A DNA stretch of 64,000 bases, taken from assembly GCA_963702555.1 (NCBI GenBank), contig CAVPCW010000014.1:310001-374000 (forward strand), given 5' to 3'. This document shows positions 10,318 to 19,309 of the stretch, one piece after another (position 1 is the stretch's first letter; every line of letters starts with the position of its first letter). The notes below the pieces were generated by a model. The model did not search any database, was not told where the DNA came from, and saw nothing but the letters and a program-made list of their open reading frames with translations. The DNA is from CAMFLJ01 sp963702555. GTDB lineage: Bacteria; Actinomycetota; Acidimicrobiia; Acidimicrobiales; Acidimicrobilacustridaceae. Made by a program: the position numbers and the translations under genes.

Positions 10318-11059
10318 TGGGCGCCCGCCGCCGTGGTGGCTCGTGGCGACCGGCGGTGGTGTCGGTGGCACCGAGCGGCCGGCCGCGACCGTGGTGGTCG
10401 TGGAGGTGGCGCCGGGGACGTCGGTGAGCTGGTCGAGCTCGCGGGACGCTCGGCGGGCGGGGGACGTCGGTGCCCGGGGGAACGACGGCGAGGGTGATCG
10501 GCGAGCCGGTCCTGGCTGAACCGGAACGTCGGCGATGTCGGCGCCGGTGAAGATCTCGGGCTGCGGCCGAGAGGTCGTCGGCCGGCCACACGTACAGCGA
10601 CACCGTGGCGGGCTGGCCGTTGCAGTCGAAGCCGTCGTCGTAGGTCGTGCCGTTCACGGTGAACCCGGTCGTCGGAGAAGGTGAGGCCGGTGGTCTCGCC
10701 CCACTTCGCCAGCGTGGCGTTGTTGCCGGCCGCGGCGCTGTTGAACGGGTGCACGTGGGCCACGCCGTCGCCGTGGGTGTGGAGGCCCGGTGGTGTCGCT
10801 CACGACTGTCGGTGAGGTTCGGCAGGAAGGCGTCGCAGACGTAGATGCCGTAGGCGGCGTGCCAGTGCTCGCCGACCGCGGGGCTGACCGCTGCGGCCTC
10901 CTGGTTGTCGGTGCGGGCGAAGAGCACCGCCAGGACGCCGACCACCACGATCACGGCGATGCCGATCGGGTAGCCGAGCTGCCGCTTCGGGCCCTTGGTG
11001 GTCTTGCCGCCGGCCCGTGCCGCGCGGGCGACCTTCTTGGAGGAGCTTGCCTTGCCCAT
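10314..11059 (-). CDS. Membrane-anchored protein with His-rich extracellular domain (frameshifted)
   Basis: Unrecognised family. MGKASSSKKVARAARAGGKT is a basic cytoplasmic tail, and residues about 31-48 (IGIAVIVVVGVLAVLF) form one membrane span. The exported part begins GEHWHAAYGIYVCDAFLPNL. After frame changes it reads HTHGDGVAHVHPFNSAAAG, TVNGTTYDDGFDCNGQPA and VSLYVWPADDLSA, and ends in a Thr/Pro/Ala-rich tail (GATSTTTTV). At least seven His and two Cys in about 90 residues suggest metal binding. The gene has a leaderless-type -10 box (11069-11074) and overlaps the nucleotidyltransferase start by four bases. Five or more indels interrupt it. Function unknown. Confidence 0.65.
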
Positions 11060-11068
11060 AGGGCGGAG

Positions 11069-11074
11069 AGGCTA
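11069..11074 (-). promoter_or_regulatory. -10 box TAGCCT for the His-rich protein gene
   Basis: On the minus strand TAGCCT is followed by nine bases and ATG at 11059, consistent with leaderless or near-leaderless transcription of this gene and the coupled nucleotidyltransferase. Confidence 0.45.
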
Positions 11075-11134
11075 GCGGCCGGCGGGGGGTCTCCGGCGCG
11101 ACGGCCGCCGCAGGTGACGGGCAGGGAACGGGCC

Positions 11135-12406
11135 TCAGCCGCGCCGACGCCGCGCGACCAGCTCGGCGAAGAGGTCCTCGTAGGCGGCGGCCACGGCGGC
11201 CGGCGAGGCCCAGCCCTCGACGAACTGGCGGCCCGAGGCGCCCATCTGGGCGGCGGCCTGGGGCTCGTCGAGGAGCCGGCCCACGGCCGCGGTGAAGGCG
11301 GCGGGGTCGTCAGGCGGCACCGAGATGCCGGCGCCGGCCCGCTCGACGGTGCGGGCGACCTCGGTGCCCTCGTCGACGCTGGCCACGATGGGCCGGGCCG
11401 CGGCGAGGATCGAGTACAGCTTCGACGGGACGCTCGACCAGGCCAGGCCGGCCCGCAGCGGCACCACGTGAACGTCGGCGGCGGCCAGCACCTCGGGCAG
11501 GCGCTCCGGCGGGCTGCATGTCGACGAAGCGCACGTTGGGGAGGTCGGCGGCGGCGGCCTCGAGCTCGGGGCGGGCGGCCCCTCCCCCGTTGATCACGAA
11601 GACGACGTCGGGGCGCGACACGGCGAACGAGCGGGCGGCGAGCAGCACGAGGTCGAGCGACTGGGAGAAGCCGACGTTGCCGGCGTACATCACGACCTTG
11701 CTGGCCCGCGAGGCCGTAGGTCGGCCCGGTAGGAGTTCTCGCGGTCGTCGGGGCGGATGCGGTCGGTGTCGACGAAGTTCGGGATGACCCGGACCTTCGC
11801 GGCCTCCCGGTCGGCCCGCTCTGCGTCGAGGCCCGAGGTGATCTTGGTGCGCACGTTGTCGGCCAGGTCGTCGGAGAGCACGGTGACGGCGTCGGAGAGC
11901 CGGTACGAGGTGCGCTCGAGCCAGCTGGCGGCCGCGATGACCCGGCGGCCCTTGAGCAGCCCGAGCTCGACGGCGACGTCGGGGAAGACGTCCTGGATGT
12001 TGAAGACCAAGGGCACCCGACGGGCCTGGCGACGACCCACCCGGCGGGGCCGAGGGTGAGCGGCGGCGACATGGCGAGCACGGCGTCGGGCGCTCAGCTG
12101 CGACACCGCCCCGACCGCGGTGGCGAGGGCGGTGAACCCGCCGAAGGCCAGGGCCCGGGCCGGGATGTTGCGCTTGTCGGTGGGGAACGGGTGCACCCGG
12201 CTGATGCGGCCCCACTCGGTGACCTCGCCCCGCACGAGCTGGCCGTCCCAGCCCGGCTCGAGGGCGTGGCGCTGGTACCAGGGCAGGGCGGTGACGACGT
12301 GGAGGCGGTGGCCCCGCTCCACGAGCTCCATGGCGATGCGGGTCATGACGTCGCCGGTGGGGGCGACGTCGGGCGCGAAGTGGGGGCACAGGACGACGAG
12401 GTTCAC
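11135..12406 (-). CDS. GT4 glycosyltransferase, WcaI/WbuB-like (frameshifted)
   Basis: A GT-B enzyme of the colanic-acid WcaI/WbuB type, which commonly adds L-fucose or an N-acetylated deoxysugar. GTG at 12406 follows GAGGAG and begins VNLVVLCPHFAPDVAPTGDV. Motifs: RVHPFPTDKRNIPARALAFG, VFNIQDVFPDVAVELGLLKG, RLSDAVTVLSDDLADNV, VIPNFVDTDRIRPDDRENSY, VVMYAGNVGFSQSLDLVL, VFVINGGGAARPELEA and the family-typical PSKLYSILAAARPIVASV. Frame changes are near 12085, 12025, 11710 and 11510. The window also encodes GDP-fucose synthesis (gmd, fcl), so fucosyl transfer is plausible, but only by context. The upstream GT4 stop lies nine bases before the start, so these GTs form one operon. Confidence 0.82.
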
Positions 12407-12415
12407 CCGATCTCC

Positions 12416-13570
12416 TCACTGGGCTCGCGGACGGGGGCGCCGGGCCGTCTCCCGGTAGACGGCGGCCAGCGCCTCGGCGGCGTCGGGCCAGCGGAAGTGG
12501 CGGGCCCGCTCGACGCCGAGGCGGGAGAGCACGGTACGCCGTTCGGGATGGTCGAGCAGATCGGCGAGGGCCTCGGCCCAGGCGTGGGCATCGAGCGGGT
12601 CGACCAGCACGGCGGCGTCGCCCGCCACGCCGGCAGGCCGCCGGCGTCGCTGGCCACCACCGGGCAGCCCCGGACCATGGCCTCGAGCACCGGGAGGCCG
12701 AAGCCCTCGTAGCGGCGAGGGGAAGGCCATCACGGTGGCTCGGCGGTAGAGGACGTCGAGGTCGGCCTCCGGGATGCGACCGGTGCGCTCGACCCGGTCG
12801 GCGAGCCCGTAGGCCTGGATCGCGGCCCGCACGACCGGCTCGAAGGAGCCCTCGCCGCCGGTGAGGACGAGCGGGCGTCGGGGTGGTCGGCGGCGAGCCG
12901 GGCGAAGGCGGCGACGAGGGTCTCGTGGTTCTTGTGGGCGTAGGTGATGGCCGGGTAGAGCACGAACGGCCGGCCCGGCAGCCGGTGGCGCTCGAGCACG
13001 GCCTCCTGCACCAGCGGGTCCGGGCCGGGACCGGGGTCGTCGACACCGCACGGCACCAGCCGCACCCTGGTCGGGTCGACGCCCGCCACCGCCACCGCGT
13101 CGCCGGCGGTGAAGTCGGTGAGGCACACGACCGCCGCGGCAGCCCGCAGCGATCGGGGCGCGACGAGGCGGATGTAGGTGCGCTTCACCAGGCCGAAGCG
13201 CTCGGGGTGGGTGATCGGCTGGAGGTCGTGGAGGGTGACGATCCCGGGGCGCGGTGCGCAGCGGTGGGCATGGTGCCGCCGGCGTGGTGGACGACGTCGA
13301 TGTCGTCGCGGCGGGTGCGGGCGGCGAGCCAGCTGCGACTCCGCCGGCGACCCGGCGGGGCCGGGAGGTGCCGGCGACGGGTGCCACCACCGTGCGGAAC
13401 CGCTCGGCGAGCGCGGCGTGGGCGGCGCCGAAACGGCCGTTGACGTACAGCGTGACGTCGAGGTCGGTGGGGTCGAGGTCGGCGAGCGCGCCGAGCAGGC
13501 GCACGGTGTACTCCTCGCTCCCGCCCGACCTCCCGGGCACGAGCCAGAGCAGGTTCACCCCGACCCGCAC
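12416..13570 (-). CDS. GT4 family glycosyltransferase (frameshifted)
   Basis: A GT-B glycosyltransferase. GTG at 13570 begins VRVGVNLLWLVPGRSGGSEE, followed by LLGALADLDPTDLDVTLYVN, DIDVVHHAGGTMP, VKRTYIRLVAPRSL, VVCLTDFTAGDAVAVAGVD, RVRLVPCGVDDPGPGPDPL, FVLYPAITYAHKNHETLVAA, EADLDVLYRRATVMAFPS, the donor-binding GLPVLEAMVRGCPVVASDAG and AVLVDPLDAHAWAEALADLL. It ends with TGA at 12416-12418. Frame changes occur near 13370, 13340, 13255, 12875, 12715 and 12630. The N-terminus is joined in frame, with no stop, to the end of the preceding GT4, so the two may form one tandem protein or may only look fused because a stop was lost to an indel. Confidence 0.78.
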   Translation of the reverse strand: MRVGVNLLWLVPGRSGGSEEYTVRLLGALADLDPTDLDVTLYVNGRFGAAHAALAERFRTVVAPVAGTSRPRRVAGGVAAGSPPAPAATTSTSSTTPAAPCPPLRTAPRDRHPPRPPADHPPRALRPGEAHLHPPRRAPIAAGCRGGRVPHRLHRRRRGGGGGRRPDQGAAGAVRCRRPRSRPGPAGAGGRARAPPAAGPAVRALPGHHLRPQEPRDPRRRLRPARRRPPRRPLVLTGGEGSFEPVVRAAIQAYGLADRVERTGRIPEADLDVLYRRATVMAFPSPLRGLRPPGARGHGPGLPGGGQRRRRPAGVAGDAAVLVDPLDAHAWAEALADLLDHPERRTVLSRLGVERARHFRWPDAAEALAAVYRETARRPRPRAQ

Positions 13571-14702
13571 GCGCTCGTCGGTGCGCAGCGCGGGCCATGC
13601 CGCCGCCTCGGTGAGCACGGCCTCGAGGGCCGCGGCGGTGTGCTCCCAGGAGAACCGCTCGGCCGCCCGGCCAGGCCGGCGGCACCGAGGCGGCGCCGCT
13701 CGCCGTCGTCGTCGAGGAGGCGGGCCAGGGCGTCGGTGAGCCCGTCGACGTCGGGCGGGTCGACGAGCACCCCCGCGTCGCCGACGACCTCCGCGGTGGC
13801 CGTGCCGGCCGAGGTCACGACCGCGGTGCCCTGGGCCATGGCCTCGAGCACGGGCAGGCCGAAGCCCTCCTCGAGGCTCGGGAAGCAGAAGACGTCGGCG
13901 CCGGCGTAGAGCGCCCGCAGGGCCTCGGGGTCGACGAAGCCGACGGGGCGGACCCGGTCGCCGAGGCCGGCGAGCCGCTCCCCCAGGTCCTCGTTCCAGC
14001 CCTGCGGGCCGGCGAGCACCAGTTCGACGTCGGTGCGGGCGAGCCGCCCGAAGGCGTCGAGCAGCGTCGGGGAGGTTCTTGCGGGGCTCGATGGTGCCGG
14101 TCCAGAGCACGTAGCGGCCGGGGATGCCGAACCGGGCCCGGACGCCGGCCACCGCCGAGGCGTCGACCGGGCGGAGGGTCGATGCCCCACGGCACGAGCC
14201 GGAGGCGGGCCGGGTCGAAGCCGTTGCGGGCGCAGTCGTCGAGGGTGGCCTGCGACGGGCACATGACGAGGGTGGCGTCGCGCCGGGCGAGCTCGATCGC
14301 CCGGCGGAAGAAGCTGACGCCCCGGCGGGTGAACTGGCCCGGGTTGCGGAGGAAGGCCAGGTCGTGAACCGTCACCACGAGCGGCGCCGACGGCGGTGGG
14401 ACGGCCATCCCGGTGGCGTGGATCACGTCGACCGGTCCGGTGGCGCTCTGGACGGCCGGGCGGCGCAGCCAGTGCCAGGACTCGTACAGGGCCAGCCGGG
14501 GCAGCGGAAGGGCCTGCACAGGGATCACCGGGGTCCACGCGGCCGGCGGCGGGGCGCCGTGGCGGGCGCTCACCCCGACCAGATCGAGGTCGGAATGGGC
14601 GACGAGGGCGCGGACCGATTCGAGGGCGGCACGTGCCGTGCCACCGGGCACGGCGTGCCAGCACTGCTCGAGGGTGACGGCCACCCGCAGAGGTCGATCC
14701 AT
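13555..14702 (-). CDS. GT4 family glycosyltransferase, first of the GT operon (frameshifted)
   Basis: A GT-B enzyme. ATG at 14702 begins MDRPLRVAVTLEQCWHAVPG, then GTARAALESVRALV, DVIHATGMAVPPPSAPLVVT, VHDLAFLRNPGQFTRRGVSF, LVMCPSQATLDDCARNGFD and RLRLVPWGIDP. After frame changes near 14180 and 14075 it continues YVLWTGTIEPRKNLPTLLDA, ELVLAGPQGWNEDLGERLAG, ADVFCFPSLEEGFGLPVLEA and GVLVDPPDVDGLTDALARLL. A further change near 13675 leaves two possible ends: a stop at 13555 overlapping the next start, or read-through into the following GT4. TGTIEPRKN is typical of mannosyl- and rhamnosyltransferases of this family; the donor is unknown. Confidence 0.82.
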
Positions 14703-14759
14703 GGGTGCAGGAGTCTCCCACGACCGCCGGGCCTAACCGGGCAGCGCCCCGCCCCTCGG

Positions 14760-14765
14760 TAGGAT
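14760..14765 (+). promoter_or_regulatory. -10 box TAGGAT for fcl
   Basis: TAGGAT overlaps a first ATG (14764), so that codon cannot be the start if this is the promoter. The second ATG at 14773 lies seven bases after the box, the spacing seen at other leaderless genes here. Confidence 0.5.
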
Positions 14766-14772
14766 GGCGGCG

Positions 14773-15751
14773 ATGAGTGGCGAGCCCGACCTCGAGTTCT
14801 GGCGCACCCGACGGGTGCTGGTGACCGGAGGCAACGGCTTTCTCGGCCAGGCGGTGCTCGACCGGCTCTCGGCCCGGCAGCCGGGCTCGGTGGTGGCGCC
14901 GACGAGCTGCCGACTACGACCTGCGCGACCGCTCGGCGGTCACCGCGATGTTCGCCGACATCGAGCCCGACCTGGTGATCCACCTCGCCGCCCGGGTCGG
15001 CGGCATCGGCGCCAACATGGCCCGCCCCGCCGACCTCTACCTCGACAACCTCCTGATGGGCACCTACGTGCTCGACGAGGCCCGGCTGCGCGACACCCCG
15101 AAGACGGTGATGGTCGGCACGATCTGCTCGTACCCCAAGTTCACCCCGGTGCCCTTCCACGAGGACTCCCTCTGGCAGGGCTACCCGGAGGAGACCAACG
15201 CGCCCTACGGCATCGCCAAGCTCGCCCAGCTCGTGCAGCTCCAGGCCAACCGGGCCCAGTACGGCCAGAGCGCCGTCTACCTCATGCCCACCAACCTCTA
15301 CGGCCCGCGGGACAAGTTCCACCCCGCGGTCTCCCACGTCATCCCCGCCCTCATCAAGAAGGCGGTCGACGCCAAGGAGAGCGGCGCCGACCACATGGAG
15401 GTCTGGGGCACGGGCAGTGCCAGCCGCGAGTTCCTCTTCGTCGACGACGCCGCCGAGGGCATCGTCCTCGCCGCCGAGCGCTACGACGATGGCGAGCCGG
15501 TGAACCTCGGCGCCGACCGCGAGCTCCCGATCCGCGACCTCGTCGAGATCATCGTGAAGCTCGTCGGCTTCGAGGGCGAGGTCCGGTGGGACACCTCGAA
15601 GCCCGACGGCCAGCCCCGACGCGGCGTCGACGCCAGCCGGGCCCGGGAGCGCTTCGGCTTCGTGGCCGGCACCCCGTTCGACGAGGGCCTGCGCCTCACC
15701 CTCGACTGGTACCTCTCGCACCGCGACGAGGCCGAGGCCCGCCCGGTCTGA
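14773..15751 (+). CDS. fcl: GDP-L-fucose synthase (one frameshift)
   Basis: Bifunctional 3,5-epimerase/4-reductase turning GDP-4-keto-6-deoxy-D-mannose into GDP-L-fucose. Rossmann motif VLVTGGNGFLGQAVLD near residue 16. Then LVIHLAARVGGIGANMARPA, a diagnostic Fcl stretch, MVGTICSYPKFTPVPFHEDS (the SxCxYP motif), APYGIAKLAQLVQLQ with the catalytic Tyr/Lys, MPTNLYGPRDKFHPAVSHVI and GTGSASREFLFVDDAAEG. All match Fcl/WcaG. One frame change sits near 14908, in the poorly conserved stretch after strand 2. About 326 codons is normal. It shares Gmd with the Rmd branch. The stop codon lies in a stem shared with the convergent uxs gene. Confidence 0.93.
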
Positions 15752-15780
15752 AGCCGGGGTCGGCCCGTCAGGTCTTCAGA
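15747..15780. terminator. Bidirectional hairpin holding both stop codons of fcl and uxs
   Basis: TCTGAAG (15747-15753) pairs with CTTCAGA (15774-15780) across a 20-base loop. The fcl TGA (15749-15751) and the uxs TGA (15776-15778, minus strand) sit symmetrically in the two arms. Confidence 0.4.
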
Positions 15781-16723
15781 TCTCTCCGGCGTCGAGGAGC
15801 CCGCGGAAGTACTCGGTGGTGCGGGTGACGCCCTCGTGCAACGCGACCGTGGGCTCCCAGCCCAGCAGGCTGCGGGCCAAGGTGAGGTCGGGTCGACGCT
15901 GCCTGGGGTCGTCGACCGGGAGGGGCCGGTGCTCGAGAGGCGAGCTCGACCCGGTGACCTCGAGCACGACCTCGGCCAGCTCGAGCATGGTGAACTCACC
16001 GTCGTTTCCGATGTTGATCGGCCCGGTGTGCTCGCCGTCGAGCAGGGCGAGGAAGCCCCGCACCTCGTCGTCGACGAAGCAGAACGAGCGGGTCTGGCTG
16101 CCGTCGCCGTAGATCGTGAGGGGCTCGCCCTTGAGCGCCTGCATGATGAAGTTGGTGACGACGCGGCCGTCGTCGTGCTGCATCCGGGGCCCGTAGGTGT
16201 TGAAGATGCGCACGATCCGCACGTCGAGGCCGTAGGTGCGGTGATAGGCCATCGTGAGGGCCTCGGTGAAGCGCTTGGCCTCGTCGTAGACGCTGCGGGG
16301 GCCGACGGGGTTGACGTTGCCCCAGTAGGACTCGGGCTGCGGGTGCACGCTCGGGTCGCCGTAGACCTCGCTCGTGGAGGACACCATGAACCGGGCGCCC
16401 TTCGCCCGGGCCAGGCCCAGGGCGTTGTGGGTGCCACGGCTACCGGCCATCAGGGTCTCGACCGGGAGTGCCAGGTAGACCGGCGGCGAGGCCGGGCTGG
16501 CGAAGTGCAGCACGGCGTCGACGGCGCCGGGCACGGAGATGGGCTCGGTGACGTCGTGGTTCACGAAGGTGAACTGATCGTTCCCCTCCAGGTGCTCGAG
16601 GTTGCCGGTGCTACCGGTGACCAGGTTGTCGAGGACGACGACCTCGTCACCCCGAGCCAACAGGGCGTCGGTGAGGTGCGAGCCGAGGAACCCGGCGCCG
16701 CCGGTGACGACGACGCGCGCCAT
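15776..16723 (-). CDS. UDP-glucuronate decarboxylase (UDP-xylose synthase)
   Basis: Decarboxylates UDP-GlcA, the product of the ugd gene just upstream, to UDP-xylose via a 4-keto intermediate. Complete, 315 residues: MARVVVTGGAGFLGSHLTDA with the GxxGxxG motif at residues 8-14, VLHFASPASPPVYLALPVET (typical of Uxs), MVSSTSEVYGDP, catalytic SVYDEAK with Tyr146 and Lys150, VRIVRIFNTYGPRM, QTRSFCFVDDEVRGF, and PDLTLARSLLGWEP. The start ATG overlaps the ugd stop (TGATG), so translation is coupled. dTDP-glucose dehydratases share the fold, but the FASPASP motif and the ugd neighbour support Uxs. Confidence 0.9.
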   Translation of the reverse strand: MARVVVTGGAGFLGSHLTDALLARGDEVVVLDNLVTGSTGNLEHLEGNDQFTFVNHDVTEPISVPGAVDAVLHFASPASPPVYLALPVETLMAGSRGTHNALGLARAKGARFMVSSTSEVYGDPSVHPQPESYWGNVNPVGPRSVYDEAKRFTEALTMAYHRTYGLDVRIVRIFNTYGPRMQHDDGRVVTNFIMQALKGEPLTIYGDGSQTRSFCFVDDEVRGFLALLDGEHTGPINIGNDGEFTMLELAEVVLEVTGSSSPLEHRPLPVDDPRQRRPDLTLARSLLGWEPTVALHEGVTRTTEYFRGLLDAGEI

Positions 16724-18006
16724 CAGTGGCGGCCGATGCCGTCGTACTCGAACCCTCGCCGGACCAGCAGGCTGCGGTCGAGCAGGTTGCGGCCGTCGAC
16801 GATGCGCGGCGTACCCATGGCGGCCTTGACCTCGTCGAGGTCGACCCACTTGAACTCGTCCCACTCGGTGAGCACCACGAGCACGTCGGCGCCCTGGCAG
16901 GCGGTGATGGCGTCAGGAGCGGTGCGCAGCTCGGGGATCTCGGCGACAGGGCCCGAGACCGTTGGGTCGAAGACCGTGACCTCGGCGCCCATGGCGACGA
17001 GGCGCCGGAGCACGTTGACACTGGGTGAGTCGCGGCGGTCGTCGGTGTTGGCCTTGAACGTGAGGCCCCAGGCCGCGACCTTCACGCCGGCGATGTCGCC
17101 GCCGACCATGCGGACCACCTTGTCGGCCACCCGACCGAACTGCGCCTCGTTGGCCTCGAGGACGGCATCGAGGATGCCGAACTCGTACCCAGCCTCCGCC
17201 GCCATGTAGCGCAGAGCGCGGGAGTCCTTCGGGAAGCAGCTGCCACCCCAGCCCGGCCCGGGGCGCAGGAAGTCGTGGCCGATGCGCTTGTCGTAGCCCA
17301 TGCCGAGCACGACGTCGCTCACGTCGGCACCGACCACCTCACAGAGGTTGGCGATGGCGTTCACGAACGACAGCTTCATGGCGAGGAACGCGTTCGAGGC
17401 GTACTTGATGGTCTCGGCCGACGCCGGGTCAGTGACCATCAGCGGAGCGGGGAGCCCGAGGTACAGGCCGGCGATGCGGATCGCTGCGCTCTGGTCGGCG
17501 GCACCGATGACCACACGGTCGGGGTTCAGGAAGTCGTGGACCGCGGTGCCCTCACGCAGGAACTCCGGGTTGGACACGACCTGGATGTCGCCCCGGCCGA
17601 TGACCTGGGCGACGAAGTTCGCCGAGCCCACCGGCACGGTGGACTTGTTGACCACGATGGTCTCGGGCTGGAGGTGGGGGCCGATCTGGCGGGCCGCCGC
17701 CTCCAGGTAGCTGAGGTCGGCCGAGCCGTCCTCGCCCTGCGGGGTGGGAACGCAGAGGTAGACGAAGCCGGCCTCGCTGGCGGCCGCGATCGGGTCGTCG
17801 GTGAAGGTGAGGCGACCGGCGGCGAGGCCCTCGACGACGAGCGCCTCGAGGCCCGGCTCGTAGATCGGGATCTCGCCGCGGCGCAGCCGTTCGACCTTGC
17901 TCACGTCGATGTCGGCGCAGGTGACCTGGTGCCCGAGGTGCGCGAAGCACGCGCCCGTCGTGAGCCCCACGTAGCCCGTACCGACGACCGCGACCTTGTT
18001 GTCCAT
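16723..18006 (-). CDS. ugd: UDP-glucose 6-dehydrogenase
   Basis: Oxidises UDP-glucose twice with NAD to UDP-glucuronate. 427 residues. N-terminal NAD domain MDNKVAVVGTGYVGLTTGAC, then GFVYLCVPTPQ, VVNKSTVPVGSANFV, the substrate region VVSNPEFLREGTAVHDFLNP, the linker SAETIKYASNAFLAMKLSFV, the catalytic cysteine Cys257 in GPGWGGSCFPKDSRAL, and a C-terminal UDP-binding domain with LTFKANTDDRRDSPSVNVL. ATG at 18006 is preferred over an in-frame GTG one codon earlier because GGGAG lies eight bases before the ATG. A TAGATT box at 18036-18041 may be the promoter. The end overlaps uxs by one base. UDP-GlcA feeds uxs and possibly glucuronyl transfer. Confidence 0.95.
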   Translation of the reverse strand: MDNKVAVVGTGYVGLTTGACFAHLGHQVTCADIDVSKVERLRRGEIPIYEPGLEALVVEGLAAGRLTFTDDPIAAASEAGFVYLCVPTPQGEDGSADLSYLEAAARQIGPHLQPETIVVNKSTVPVGSANFVAQVIGRGDIQVVSNPEFLREGTAVHDFLNPDRVVIGAADQSAAIRIAGLYLGLPAPLMVTDPASAETIKYASNAFLAMKLSFVNAIANLCEVVGADVSDVVLGMGYDKRIGHDFLRPGPGWGGSCFPKDSRALRYMAAEAGYEFGILDAVLEANEAQFGRVADKVVRMVGGDIAGVKVAAWGLTFKANTDDRRDSPSVNVLRRLVAMGAEVTVFDPTVSGPVAEIPELRTAPDAITACQGADVLVVLTEWDEFKWVDLDEVKAAMGTPRIVDGRNLLDRSLLVRRGFEYDGIGRH

Positions 18007-18035
18007 CACTGCTCCCGATCACGTGTCCACTGCTC

Positions 18036-18041
18036 AATCTA
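18036..18041 (-). promoter_or_regulatory. Possible -10 box TAGATT for ugd-uxs
   Basis: TAGATT on the minus strand would give a leader of roughly 20-25 bases containing the GGGAG ribosome site of ugd. No clear -35 box is visible. Confidence 0.35.
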
Positions 18042-18062
18042 TCGACGGGTCAGCAGCCACCT

Positions 18063-19211
18063 TTACCCGCAGGCTTCCCCCGGAGGCGCCTGCGGGATGA
18101 AATCGCTCAGCGTCGTGGTGGTGACCGGAGCGAGGGTCGAGGGGGTCGTGGCCCCCGGCGCGACAGTGGACTCCGACATCGGCGGGGTGGTCGTGGTGGT
18201 GACCGCGGCCGGATCGGAGGGGATGGGCGTGACCCCGCGGAAGATGTCGAAGATCGGCTGCGAGCGGGCCGAGTTCAGGATCAGCACGCTCATGGCCCCG
18301 ACCATCTTCCCGTCGGCCTCGGGCGTGTAGGTGGCGAGCTGGTCCGGGTCGAAGTCCTTGAACTGCATGCCCAGGTCGACGAGCTCCTGGATCGAGAACT
18401 CGGTGTCGAGGGTGACGTTCTTCTGGGCGATGCCGACGAGGTCCTTCAGCACGAAGGGGTTACGGACGCCCTTGGCGACGGCCTTGCGCAGCGCCGCCTT
18501 GATGAACTGCTGCTGACGGGTGATGCGCCCGAAGTCACTGGAGGGGTCCTCCTGCCACTTGCCGTTCTCGGTGCGCTGGATCTCGAAGTGACGCGAGCGA
18601 GCGTAGGCCAAGGCCTGCTCACCGGTGAGGGTGACGCAGCCCGGGTCGTACTGGAACAGGCCGGTGTTCTCGTCGCGCGACGGGTAGTTGAAATACACGG
18701 GCACACCGTCGACGGCGGACACGAGCGACTCGAAGCCGTGGAAGTCGACCATGGCGTAGTGGTTGATCGGGATGCCGAAGTCCTGCTTGATGGTCTCGAT
18801 CAGCCGTTCGGGTCCGCCGAGGGCGAGGGCGGTGTTGATGCGGCCCTTGCCGCCGCCGGCAAGATCGACGTAGAGGTCGCGAGGCAGCGACAGCAGCGCG
18901 GCCTGCTGGGTCTTCGGGTCGACCCGGAGGATCATCACGGTGTCGGTGTTGAGCGAGGTCGTGCGGCCGCGCAGCACGGGGTCGCCGGACTCGAGACCGG
19001 TGCCGTCGTCGATGCCGACCAGGAGGATGTTCTGGGGCTCGCCGGCCTGGGTGGACGGCGACAAAGAGGCGCCGACGTCGATGCGCGGCAGGGCACTGGC
19101 CTGGTTGTAGGTCCAGTAGACGCCGCCGGCCGCCGCCAGGCAGACGACCACGAGCGTGATGTTGAGGGTGAGCAGCAGCCGCTGGGGCCACGTGCGGTGG
19201 GGCCGACGCAC
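18063..19211 (-). CDS. LytR-CpsA-Psr (LCP) family cell-wall glycopolymer ligase
   Basis: LCP proteins transfer lipid-linked glycopolymers to peptidoglycan outside the membrane. 382 residues from GTG at 19211. A short basic head is followed by one membrane span at residues about 12-32 (LLTLNITLVVVCLAAAGGVY), then the LCP domain: NILLVGIDDGTG, SLNTDTVMILRVDPKTQQAA, the conserved SLPRDLYVD, GRINTALALGGPERLI, INHYAMVDFHGFESLVSAVD, LTGEQALAYARSRH and GRITRQQQFIKAA. A Thr/Pro/Ala-rich tail ends the protein. The GTG is chosen because TAGGTT lies seven bases upstream; longer starts would overlap the divergent pabB promoter. Adjacent glycan genes suggest it anchors the polymer made by this region. Confidence 0.92.
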   Translation of the reverse strand: MRRPHRTWPQRLLLTLNITLVVVCLAAAGGVYWTYNQASALPRIDVGASLSPSTQAGEPQNILLVGIDDGTGLESGDPVLRGRTTSLNTDTVMILRVDPKTQQAALLSLPRDLYVDLAGGGKGRINTALALGGPERLIETIKQDFGIPINHYAMVDFHGFESLVSAVDGVPVYFNYPSRDENTGLFQYDPGCVTLTGEQALAYARSRHFEIQRTENGKWQEDPSSDFGRITRQQQFIKAALRKAVAKGVRNPFVLKDLVGIAQKNVTLDTEFSIQELVDLGMQFKDFDPDQLATYTPEADGKMVGAMSVLILNSARSQPIFDIFRGVTPIPSDPAAVTTTTTPPMSESTVAPGATTPSTLAPVTTTTLSDFIPQAPPGEACG

Positions 19212-19218
19212 GCCGGGC

Positions 19219-19224
19219 AACCTA
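19219..19224 (-). promoter_or_regulatory. -10 box TAGGTT for the LCP gene
   Basis: Seven bases separate TAGGTT from the GTG at 19211, a leaderless arrangement that decides the start. It is paired with a divergent box for pabB at 19295-19300. Confidence 0.5.
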
Positions 19225-19294
19225 CTAGAGGGTCCTTCGTCCGCCGGGGCACCCCCGGGGGTTTCCGACCGACCGCCGCCCGGCCGTGTCGCCC

Positions 19295-19300
19295 TAGGCT
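19295..19300 (+). promoter_or_regulatory. -10 box TAGGCT for pabB-pabC
   Basis: TAGGCT, then nine bases, then GTG at 19310. No ribosome site precedes the GTG, fitting leaderless transcription. Confidence 0.5.
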
Positions 19301-19309
19301 CGGGGGGTC

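Noticed and set aside
12416..14152. Single 578-residue reading frame across two GT4 genes
   Set aside because: Its first part is out of frame with the N-terminal half of the first GT4. Treated as two loci because indels are frequent here.
14764..14766. First ATG as the fcl start
   Set aside because: It lies within the TAGGAT -10 box; ATG at 14773 fits the leaderless spacing.
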